In this document: in pieces, positions 1-11,131 of the stretch
Layout of the letters: every line of letters starts with the position of its first letter
How positions within the stretch are numbered: the stretch's first letter is position 1
From: RUG563 sp045589355
Lineage (GTDB): Bacteria; Bacillota; Clostridia; Christensenellales; Aristaeellaceae
Assembly (NCBI GenBank): GCA_045589355.1
Contig: JAZNOW010000044.1
Span: 1 to 11,131 of the forward strand
Direction of reading: 5' to 3'
Length of the DNA stretch: 11,131 nt
Position numbers and translations under genes: made by a program
Notes under the pieces: model-generated
Seen by the model: only the letters and a program-made list of their open reading frames with translations
The model's database searches: none
What the model was told of the DNA's origin: nothing

Positions 1-59
1 CCCCTGGACCCAGTACGCGATATTGCATGATTTATCATAAGAAGTTGTGTCCGCGTGCT
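1..59 (+). repeat. Left copy of dispersed repeat (spacer part of the array unit)
   Basis: This segment matches 10849-10907 without gaps at 53 of 59 positions by my count. It starts inside a hairpin cut by the window edge (the CCCCTG arm), followed by ACCC and then an unpaired spacer with the core ACGCGATATTGCATG. In the right-hand array the same segment follows a complete hairpin, so the window probably opens at the last unit of a similar array in the same orientation. No open reading frame here has a plausible start or a recognisable product. Confidence 0.85.
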
Positions 60-74
60 ACTCGGGAAACAAAC

Positions 75-127
75 GCGGTTTCAGCCACGGGCACAATGAA
101 AACATTGAAAAAAGTCGGTTGGGAAAG
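75..127 (+). repeat. Array end module, left copy (terminator arm missing)
   Basis: The 53 bases match 11044-11096 at 51 positions by my count; the two differences are at 93 and 119. The module contains a small hairpin (CAATG, loop AAAA, CATTG, at 94-107) and ends with A6 followed by GTCGG and TGGGAAAG. In the right copy that last part is the 5' arm of a strong terminator whose 3' arm follows directly. Here the sequence after 127 diverges and no complementary arm is present, so this copy is a half-terminator, truncated or decayed. Confidence 0.8.
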
Positions 128-209
128 GAAGTGCCACACTCCATTCGCTATGTTTCCATCTTCTTATTAGCCCCAGCGGGAAACTGCTTGTTTGACAATT
201 CCACTACAT

Positions 210-246
210 CCGCTGCCGGGTCCAGGGGCAATGCCCCTGGCAGCGG
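210..246 (-). repeat. Hairpin repeat, extended copy (core 222-240)
   Basis: The core is a perfect palindrome with 9-base arms (CCAGGGGCA and TGCCCCTGG) around one central base. Outer arms CCGCTG (210-215) and CAGCGG (241-246) can extend the stem across a six-base asymmetric loop. On the minus strand the core is followed by ACCC. Confidence 0.8.
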
Positions 247-288
247 GACATTGTTTGTGTCATAAGTCCACCACTTCCGCTACTGGGT

Positions 289-307
289 CAAGGGCCAATG
301 GCCCTTG
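289..307 (-). repeat. Hairpin repeat, GGCC-stem variant
   Basis: The arms CAAGGGCCA and TGGCCCTTG flank one base. The stem differs from the 222-240 copy at several pairs, and both arms change together. On the minus strand it is followed by ACCC. An identical palindrome lies at 429-447. Confidence 0.8.
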
Positions 308-313
308 TGGGGT

Positions 314-331
314 GCAGGGGTGAAACCCCGC
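314..331 (-). repeat. Hairpin repeat, GGGGT-stem variant
   Basis: On the minus strand this reads GCGGGGT, TTC, ACCCCTGC, then ACCC. It has five core pairs and two outer pairs interrupted by a one-base bulge, so it is the least regular member. Confidence 0.6.
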
Positions 332-396
332 ATCGTTTCCTCAAGCCCCGGCGGGAAATTGCTTGTGCAACAAGACCACCGCTTCCGCAATTGGGT

Positions 397-415
397 CCAG
401 GGATGGCATCCCTGG
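397..415 (-). repeat. Hairpin repeat, GGGATG-stem variant
   Basis: Perfect arms CCAGGGATG and CATCCCTGG flank one base. Against the 222-240 copy the inner stem pairs are replaced on both sides. ACCC follows on the minus strand. Confidence 0.8.
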
Positions 416-428
416 TCCGCAAATGGGT

Positions 429-447
429 CAAGGGCCAATGGCCCTTG
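429..447 (-). repeat. Hairpin repeat, second GGCC-stem copy
   Basis: This palindrome is identical to the one at 289-307 and sits 13 bases after the 397-415 hairpin and 5 bases before the 453-471 hairpin, making three in close succession. ACCC follows on the minus strand. Confidence 0.8.
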
Positions 448-452
448 TGGGT

Positions 453-471
453 CCAGGGGCGATGCCCCTGG
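453..471 (-). repeat. Hairpin repeat next to the AEC gene stop
   Basis: On the minus strand this reads CCAGGGGC, ATC, GCCCCTGG, then ACCC. The ATC loop equals that of the plus-strand copies at 10837 and 10957. It begins five bases after the stop codon of the AEC transporter gene (476-478), so it lies in that transcript's 3' end. There is no T-run after the stem, so it is not a standard intrinsic terminator. A role in 3' end protection, as for REP sequences, is an inference. Confidence 0.75.
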
Positions 472-475
472 TGGG

Positions 476-1414
476 TCAGATGAAGGCCATGGTTTTCAGC
501 AGGAAGACGAAAAGGAAGGTGGTCAGGATGGAGCAGACGCTGGTCATGGCCACAATTTCCGCGGCCAGTTCGCCGTCGCCGCCCATTTGCTGGGCCATGG
601 GGTAGCTGCTGACAGCGGTGGGTGCGCCGAAAGAGATGAGGACGCAGGCGAGGCCCACGTTCCGGATGCCCAGCAGCACCGCCAGGGAGAGAAAGACGAT
701 GGGGGAGAAGATCAGTTTACCGGCCACGCTGATGAGCAGCTGTTTTTTGTGGCGGAATGCGCTTTGCAGCGTGATGGCGCCGCCCAGGGTGAACAGGGCC
801 AGCGGCGTGGCCACCTTGGCCATATCGGACAGGGTGGTATTGAGGAAGGAGGGCAATTCCAGCTTCAACATCCAGCAGGCGTAGCCCAGGAGGGAAGCGA
901 TGATGAGGGGGTTTTTGATGATATTGAGCAGGATTTTTTTCATGTTCACCTGCCCGCCGTTGAAGGCAGACAGGGCGATCACGCTCATAACGTTGTAGAC
1001 GGGCACCGTAACGGTGACCAGCAGGGCGGCCAGGGAGGTATCCTGTTCCGGGAAGAGCATTTTCACCAGCGGGATGCCAAAGAACGCATAATTGGCCCGG
1101 CCCATGCCCTGGATCATCACGCCCACCTTGGCCCGGTCCTTTTCAATGCGGGGCACCAGCACCATGAACAGCAGGAACAAAACGATGAGCCCGAAGAAAA
1201 CGAACAGGAATTCCTTCCCTTCTATTTTGGTATCGGCAGGGGTGCCCAGCACGCTCATGAACAGGTTGATGGGCAGGAAAAGCTTGAAGATCAGCTGATT
1301 GACGCCCTTGACCAGCCCGTCGTTCAAAAGGCCGAGTTTGCGGCTCAAAAAGCCGGCGCTCATCAGAAGCAGAAGGGGCAGTACGGTGTTTGCGGCAAAC
1401 AAAAGCTCGCTCAA
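476..1414 (-). CDS. AEC-family (auxin efflux carrier-like) membrane transporter
   Basis: The 312-residue protein is predominantly hydrophobic, with about ten membrane segments in two halves (roughly residues 4-24, 38-57, 68-88, 98-118, 126-148, 160-183, 196-216, 226-248, 250-275 and 284-308). Family-type landmarks are NYAFFGIPL at 108-116 in the first half and GAPTAVSSYPMAQQM at 263-277 in the second. AEC proteins are secondary carriers, often for organic acids or related anions, in the cytoplasmic membrane; the substrate cannot be told here. The start is a TTG at 1414, chosen because AAGG lies nine bases upstream, no ATG is available there, and the next internal Met (18) would cut the first membrane segment. 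It lies 28 bases after the signal peptidase gene on the same strand, so the two are probably co-transcribed. Length is normal for the family. The family call is firm; the exact start is moderately sure. Confidence 0.9.
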   Translation of the reverse strand: MSELLFAANTVLPLLLLMSAGFLSRKLGLLNDGLVKGVNQLIFKLFLPINLFMSVLGTPADTKIEGKEFLFVFFGLIVLFLLFMVLVPRIEKDRAKVGVMIQGMGRANYAFFGIPLVKMLFPEQDTSLAALLVTVTVPVYNVMSVIALSAFNGGQVNMKKILLNIIKNPLIIASLLGYACWMLKLELPSFLNTTLSDMAKVATPLALFTLGGAITLQSAFRHKKQLLISVAGKLIFSPIVFLSLAVLLGIRNVGLACVLISFGAPTAVSSYPMAQQMGGDGELAAEIVAMTSVCSILTTFLFVFLLKTMAFI

Positions 1415-1442
1415 AAAATAACGCCTTCTTTCTTGGGGGGGA

Positions 1443-1973
1443 TCAAAGCCCGCTGAGGTAGAAAAGGCCCATGCGCAGCAGCATCAGGCCGGTGAGGTGT
1501 TTTTCGCTGACGGCGCCGAAATAGCGGCTGTCCACGGATTCGGGCCGGTTATCCCCCAGCACGAACACATGGCCTTCTTCCACGGGGTAGGGGTAGGAAA
1601 GGGTTTCGCTTTCGGACAGGGTGTCACCCAGCACGTAAGGGGCCGTTTCCTCCGCGCCGTTTATGTACAGCTTGCCCTCCCGGATATCCACGGTATCCCC
1701 GGCGGTGGCCACCACCCGCTTTACATAATATTCTCCGCTGGGCAGGGAAAGGGAAACGATGTCCCCCTTATGCACGGAGGAGAAAATGCGGGTGTAGAGC
1801 ACATAATCGCCATCTTTTAGTGTATTGCACATGGATACGCCGTCCACCCGGGAAAAACCCAGCACCACGTGGAAGAGAAGGAAAAGCACCACGGCGATCA
1901 CGGCCAGAACTTTGGCGATGCGCAGGCCCTTCCATTTGCGGCTGTCGTAACGATCGGAAAATTGTTTTGCCAT
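1443..1973 (-). CDS. lepB: Type I signal peptidase
   Basis: This 176-residue membrane serine protease removes signal peptides from exported proteins on the outer face of the cytoplasmic membrane. It has one membrane segment at about residues 20-40 after a short basic N-terminus, the usual short Gram-positive (SipS-like) layout. Ser47 in SMCNTL is the expected nucleophile and Lys85 in YYVKRVVA the general base; the box VLGDNRPESVDSR near residues 138-150 completes the Ser/Lys peptidase (S26) signature. The Pro that usually follows the nucleophile by three residues is Asn50 here. AAAGGAAG lies five bases before the ATG. The gene is first in a probable two-gene operon with the AEC transporter and has its own promoter upstream. 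The gene symbol follows general usage; sipS-type naming would be equally valid. Confidence 0.95.
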   Translation of the reverse strand: MAKQFSDRYDSRKWKGLRIAKVLAVIAVVLFLLFHVVLGFSRVDGVSMCNTLKDGDYVLYTRIFSSVHKGDIVSLSLPSGEYYVKRVVATAGDTVDIREGKLYINGAEETAPYVLGDTLSESETLSYPYPVEEGHVFVLGDNRPESVDSRYFGAVSEKHLTGLMLLRMGLFYLSGL

Positions 1974-2008
1974 GAAAACTTCCTTTGCTGATAACTTTTG
2001 TCCCTTTG

Positions 2009-2038
2009 ATTATACCACAAGGATGGGTGCGGATTCAA
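2009..2038 (-). promoter_or_regulatory. Promoter of the signal peptidase / AEC operon
   Basis: Read on the minus strand: TTGAAT at 2038-2033, an 18-base spacer, then TATAAT at 2014-2009, preceded by TGG (an extended -10 of the TGn type). The predicted start of transcription is near 2002, giving a leader of about 29 bases that includes the ribosome binding site at 1986-1979. It matches a housekeeping sigma factor promoter. Confidence 0.75.
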
Positions 2039-2058
2039 TCCTGCAAAAGAGGGGCGCA

Positions 2059-2082
2059 GCGGAAAAAAACGCTTTTTTCCGC
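2059..2082 (-). terminator. Inverted repeat after the PHP gene, possible weak terminator
   Basis: Ten-base arms (GCGGAAAAAA and TTTTTTCCGC) enclose ACGC and lie directly downstream of the PHP gene stop (2087-2089). In the transcript the U-run is inside the 3' arm rather than after it, so it departs from the standard intrinsic terminator. It is the only candidate for separating this gene from the signal peptidase promoter that follows. Confidence 0.4.
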
Positions 2083-2086
2083 CGGT

Positions 2087-3088
2087 TTACGGCAGGTCAT
2101 CCAGGAAATGGGCGTTGGTATCGGCGGGGCGGCCCTGAGGGTCGATCACGGTGATGCGGACGTACACGCCATCCTTTTCCAAAGGGCAGCTGCCGCAGGC
2201 GATGGTTTCGCCTTCCGGGGCTTTCAGGCGCAGGGCGCGGCGGTTGCCGAAGGTGAACACAATTTCCCGGGCAGGGGAGCAGGCCACGTGGATGCGGCCG
2301 TCTTCCAGGTACAGGTCAAAGATTTCCGGCCCCTGGGAAGCGTAGAAATGGCCCGCTTCCAAGGCGCGGGTAATGGCGCGGTACTCAAGCTGTGCCGCCT
2401 TGATCATCACCCAGGCCCCGCCGGTATCGCAGGATGAGTGGTTGTCGTCGGCGCCGATGCAATAGATGCGCTTGCCCTGGCGCAGCAGGTCGTCATAGAC
2501 CCGGGGATTGTATTCCTGATAGCCTTCCGTCACGCAGCCCCAGTTGCATATTTCCATGGCGTGCATGCCATGGTAGCCGCTGTATTGGGGATAGCTTTCC
2601 AGGCTCCAGGTGGGGTGGTTGTAGGTGACAAAGAAGCCCTTATCCCGGCCGATGTGCATCATTTCGCTGATGCCTTCCGGGCAGTAGCGGCGGATGTAAG
2701 GGCTGGTTTCCTGGTCGATCCGGATTTCTGTTTTGTGTTCTCCGGAGTGGCCGAAAAGATATTTTTCCGGGTGCCAGCAGGGCTGCTTCAGGTGATCCTT
2801 TTCCAGGGCGATAAAGCAGAAATGGCAGCTGCGCTTCCGGGGCCAGGGCAGGTCGTTTTCTTCATTCACTTCCAGCTCGTAGCCGTGAAGGGTGAGGAAA
2901 TGCTCGTCGTTGAGTTCATCGTGGGGAAGCAGGATATCGTGGTCGGTGATGGCCAGCACCTGATAGCCCAGGCTTTTGTAGCGCGCTTTCAGCTCCGCAG
3001 GCGTCATCTGCCCGTCGGAGAAAGTGGAGTGGCAATGGAGATTGGCACGATAAAAGGCGCCCCCGGGGGGCAAAAGATATGTTCGCAT
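2087..3088 (-). CDS. PHP-domain metal-dependent phosphoesterase
   Basis: The 333-residue protein has the metal-binding motifs of the PHP (polymerase and histidinol phosphatase) superfamily in order: NLHCHSTFSDG with His18 and His20, ITDHD at 47-51, GYELE at 69-73, YNHP at 156-159 and GADDNH at 212-217. These ligate two or three metal ions that hydrolyse phosphoester or related bonds. About 115 residues follow the last motif and include a beta-rich stretch ending in ADTNAHFL. No polymerase domain is attached, so this is a stand-alone enzyme, probably cytoplasmic; its substrate is unknown and it could act on nucleotides, sugar phosphates or small phosphonates. The frame stays open up to an ATG at 3211, but the 3088 start has AGGAAGGTGA five bases upstream and a strong promoter just before it, which would lie inside the longer version. 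It is transcribed divergently from rpoB. Confidence 0.9.
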   Translation of the reverse strand: MRTYLLPPGGAFYRANLHCHSTFSDGQMTPAELKARYKSLGYQVLAITDHDILLPHDELNDEHFLTLHGYELEVNEENDLPWPRKRSCHFCFIALEKDHLKQPCWHPEKYLFGHSGEHKTEIRIDQETSPYIRRYCPEGISEMMHIGRDKGFFVTYNHPTWSLESYPQYSGYHGMHAMEICNWGCVTEGYQEYNPRVYDDLLRQGKRIYCIGADDNHSSCDTGGAWVMIKAAQLEYRAITRALEAGHFYASQGPEIFDLYLEDGRIHVACSPAREIVFTFGNRRALRLKAPEGETIACGSCPLEKDGVYVRITVIDPQGRPADTNAHFLDDLP

Positions 3089-3109
3089 GTTGTTCACCTT
3101 CCTGCGCTC

Positions 3110-3138
3110 ATTATAGCAGAAGGGCCTGCTTCTTTCAA
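3110..3138 (-). promoter_or_regulatory. Promoter of the PHP gene
   Basis: On the minus strand: TTGAAA at 3138-3133, a 17-base spacer and TATAAT at 3115-3110 with a TGC extension. Transcription should begin near 3103, which is the first base of the ribosome binding site AGGAAGGTGA (3103-3094), so the leader is only about 15 bases. This fixes the translation start at 3088. Confidence 0.8.
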
Positions 3139-3186
3139 CCGGCAGGGCGTTTTCCGCCGGGAAGGGAGCGGCAAAGGCCTGTATGT

Positions 3187-3226
3187 GTAAATTTTGTAAA
3201 TATTTTGCCAATTATCTCCGATTTAC
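3187..3226 (+). promoter_or_regulatory. AT-rich upstream (UP-like) element of the rpoB promoter
   Basis: A strongly AT-rich block stands out in otherwise GC-rich DNA just upstream of the rpoB -35 box. It contains a direct repeat, GTAAATTTT (3187-3195) and GTAAATATTTT (3196-3206). Position and composition fit a binding site for the alpha-subunit C-terminal domains, as at strongly expressed genes. This is inferred from composition only. Confidence 0.5.
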
Positions 3227-3229
3227 CCG

Positions 3230-3258
3230 TTGACATTGCAAAATCGTTGTGCTATACT
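3230..3258 (+). promoter_or_regulatory. Promoter of the rpoBC operon
   Basis: TTGACA (3230-3235) and TATACT (3253-3258) are separated by exactly 17 bases, with TGC before the -10 box as an extended -10. This is close to the housekeeping sigma consensus. The start of transcription is expected near 3265. Confidence 0.85.
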
Positions 3259-3264
3259 CTATGA

Positions 3265-3390
3265 TTGCATCAGTATCGTTAAGATGCGTGTTTTGTGCCG
3301 TCCCAAAGTTGGGTGATAAGGGCCCGGCGGGGTAGGGGCAATCTGCGCTTTTTTAGCGGTATTGGGAGCAATAAAGGGGTGATAGCTTTT
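3265..3390 (+). promoter_or_regulatory. rpoB leader with competing small hairpins
   Basis: The leader is about 125 bases. It holds a small stem CCCA/TGGG (3302-3313) and a T6 run at 3349-3354. A five-pair hairpin (TATTG, GGAG, CAATA; 3360-3373) directly abuts the ribosome binding site AAAGGGGTGAT, whose GGGGTG (3376-3381) is nine bases before the ATG. The ATTG of that hairpin could instead pair with CAAT at 3339-3342, with an inner CGC/GCG stem around the T6 run. The two folds exclude each other. I recognise no known riboswitch or ribosomal protein leader; regulation is a hypothesis. Confidence 0.4.
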
Positions 3391-7107
<3,717 letters not shown>

Positions 7108-7108
7108 G

Positions 7109-7137
7109 CCGGGAAAACCAATGTTTTTCATTCCCGG
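7109..7137 (+). other. Hairpin between rpoB and rpoC
   Basis: CCGGGAA (7109-7115) pairs perfectly with TTCCCGG (7131-7137); the 15-base interior can add two A-T pairs. The hairpin starts one base after the rpoB stop and ends 12 bases before the rpoC ribosome binding site GGAGGG (7150-7155). With no T-run after it, it should not terminate. It could mark RNA processing, pausing or stability between the cistrons. Confidence 0.5.
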
Positions 7138-7166
7138 ATCGGCCAAAGCGGAGGGAGTTAGAATAC

Positions 7167-10724
<3,558 letters not shown>

Positions 10725-10732
10725 TTAATCAG

Positions 10733-10763
10733 AAGGCTTCTCCGCAAGGGGAAGCCTTTTTTT
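10733..10763 (+). terminator. Intrinsic terminator of the rpoBC operon
   Basis: The stem has eleven pairs (AAGGCTTC plus TCC against GGG plus GAAGCCTT, with one T-G wobble), capped by the GCAA tetraloop (10744-10747), and is followed by a T-run reaching 10763. It begins eight bases after the rpoC stop codon. This is a textbook rho-independent terminator acting on the plus strand. Confidence 0.93.
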
Positions 10764-10808
10764 ATTGGCTGAGTTCCTTATTCACAGGCGCGGCTTGAGG
10801 AGACGTTT

Positions 10809-10827
10809 CGGGGGCTGCGCGCCCCCG
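10809..10827 (+). repeat. Hairpin A, unit 1
   Basis: CGGGGGC and GCCCCCG pair perfectly around the loop TGCGC. It is followed by TACCCC, which leads to hairpin B nine bases later. Confidence 0.8.
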
Positions 10828-10836
10828 TACCCCGCG

Positions 10837-10855
10837 GCAGGGGCATCGCCCCTGC
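10837..10855 (+). repeat. Hairpin B, unit 1
   Basis: GCAGGGGC and GCCCCTGC pair perfectly around the loop ATC and are followed by ACCC. It has the same loop and tail as the minus-strand copy at 453-471; one outer pair is exchanged. Confidence 0.85.
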
Positions 10856-10927
10856 ACCCAGTACGCGATATTGCATGATTTATCAAAAGAGCTAGTGTCC
10901 GCGCGCTGCTTACAGAACCACGAAGCA

Positions 10928-10944
10928 GGGGCCTGCGCGGCCCC
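10928..10944 (+). repeat. Hairpin A, unit 2
   Basis: GGGGCC and GGCCCC pair around the same TGCGC loop as unit 1. One stem pair is G-C in unit 1 and C-G here, with both arms changed. Confidence 0.8.
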
Positions 10945-10956
10945 CGTACCCCCTCG

Positions 10957-10975
10957 GCAGGGCGATCCGCCCTGC
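10957..10975 (+). repeat. Hairpin B, unit 2
   Basis: GCAGGGCG and CGCCCTGC pair perfectly around the ATC loop and are followed by ACCC. The two inner pairs are swapped relative to unit 1 (GC against CG) in both arms, while loop and tail are unchanged. Confidence 0.85.
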
Positions 10976-11043
10976 ACCCTTCCTGCGACAAAACAGGATT
11001 TTATCAGAAATGGTTGCTTCCGCATGATGCTTGAGAAAACGAA

Positions 11044-11096
11044 GCGGTTTCAGCCACGGGCGCAATGAAAACATTGAAAAAAGTCGGCTGGGAAAG
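11044..11096 (+). repeat. Array end module, right copy
   Basis: It matches 75-127 at 51 of 53 positions by my count. Here its last part (GTCGG, TGGGAAAG) forms the 5' arm of the terminator that follows, unlike the left copy. Confidence 0.85.
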
Positions 11097-11120
11097 CAAA
11101 CTTTCCCACCGACCTTTTTT
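11077..11120. terminator. Probable bidirectional intrinsic terminator
   Basis: GTCGG (11083-11087) and TGGGAAAG (11089-11096) pair with CTTTCCCA and CCGAC (11101-11113) around the loop CAAA, with a single bulged C at 11088. The stem is flanked by A6 (11077-11082) on the left and T6 (11115-11120) on the right, so it can end transcription from either direction. rpoBC already has a terminator 320 bases upstream, so this one may serve a convergent gene beyond the right edge or belong to the repeat element itself. Confidence 0.85.
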
Positions 11121-11131
11121 CATGTTTTCCC

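Larger units (their letters stand above)
128..475. repeat. Gene-free cluster of hairpin repeats
   Basis: No coding region is credible here. The stretch is built from degenerate repeated blocks. A 22-base block occurs at 201-222, 268-289 and 376-397 (sharing the pattern CCAC..C.TCCGC....GGGTC), each time running into a hairpin. A 23-base block (AGCCCC, GCGGGAAA, TGCTTGT with two differences) occurs at 169-191 and 344-366. Six hairpins lie between 222 and 471 and are listed separately. On the minus strand each hairpin is followed by ACCC, the same polarity rule as the plus-strand copies at 10837 and 10957, so this cluster is inverted relative to the right-hand array. Confidence 0.8.
10764..11131. 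repeat. Gene-free array of tandem double-hairpin units
   Basis: No credible gene lies here; the open frames that cross it are translations of the repeats. Two units of about 119 bases start at 10809 and 10928. Each contains hairpin A (loop TGCGC), a GTACCCC linker, hairpin B (loop ATC), ACCC and a spacer of roughly 65-70 bases. The spacers are clearly related in the first unit and the left window edge, and more diverged in the second unit (GATTTTATCA against GATTTATCA). The array closes with the 53-base end module at 11044-11096. A 14-base stretch at 10792-10805 matches 334-347 in inverted orientation with one difference. Confidence 0.8.

Noticed and set aside
222..471. CRISPR array
   Set aside because: The repeats differ from one another, spacing is irregular (5 to about 65 bases) and no cas gene is present.
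305..1456. Plus-strand open frame of 383 codons
   Set aside because: It starts inside the hairpin repeats and runs antisense to the AEC transporter; its translation is Gln/His/Gly-rich without any family resemblance.
3089..3211. N-terminal extension of the PHP protein to an ATG at 3211
   Set aside because: The extension spans the gene's own promoter and has no homology-like features; the 3088 start has an excellent ribosome binding site.
3295..3390. Upstream GTG start that would add 32 residues to RpoB
   Set aside because: No ribosome binding site fits it, homology to known beta subunits starts at the 3391 ATG, and AAAGGGGTGAT is correctly placed for that ATG.
10762..11025. Small minus-strand open frames across the right repeat array, and 47-265 plus in the left one
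   Set aside because: They are translations of the hairpin repeats, with low-complexity Gly/Arg/Cys/Pro sequence and no ribosome binding sites.

Overview
The window looks like GC-rich chromosomal DNA from a Bacillota (Clostridia-like) bacterium. The evidence is a beta subunit whose rifampicin-pocket and flanking sequences resemble the Bacillus/Clostridium type, a short single-membrane-segment signal peptidase I, strong purine-rich ribosome binding sites, and vegetative promoters of the TTGAxx / TATAAT type. A narrower lineage cannot be named from the sequence alone.

Layout, left to right. Positions 1-475 hold no credible gene. They contain the end of one repeat array (1-127) and then a cluster of six short hairpins of one family (222-471). 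Three minus-strand genes follow: an AEC-family membrane transporter (476-1414) and a type I signal peptidase (1443-1973), which probably form one short operon behind a promoter at 2009-2038, and a stand-alone PHP-domain phosphoesterase (2087-3088) with its own promoter. A divergent intergenic region (3089-3390) carries the phosphoesterase promoter and the rpoB promoter with an AT-rich upstream block and a leader of about 125 bases. rpoB (3391-7107) and rpoC (7167-10724) run on the plus strand and end at a clear intrinsic terminator (10733-10763). Positions 10764-11131 are again gene-free. They hold two tandem units of about 119 bases, each with two hairpins, then the same 53-base end module seen at the left edge, here completing a second, probably bidirectional terminator.

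How it works together. rpoB and rpoC encode the two large subunits that form the RNA polymerase active centre, and all catalytic and zinc-binding motifs I checked are intact. They sit in a self-contained two-gene transcription unit: no rplJ/rplL lies upstream and no rpsL/rpsG/fusA downstream within the window, unlike the usual bacterial arrangement. The signal peptidase and AEC genes are ordinary envelope functions with no evident link to rpoBC.

The feature most worth pursuing is not a protein. It is the dispersed hairpin family at both flanks. Every complete member, read on the proper strand, is a 13-19 base hairpin followed at once by ACCC. The stems differ between copies by paired (compensatory) changes, which implies selection on, or copying of, the folded shape. 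The rest of the window is mostly conserved housekeeping sequence.
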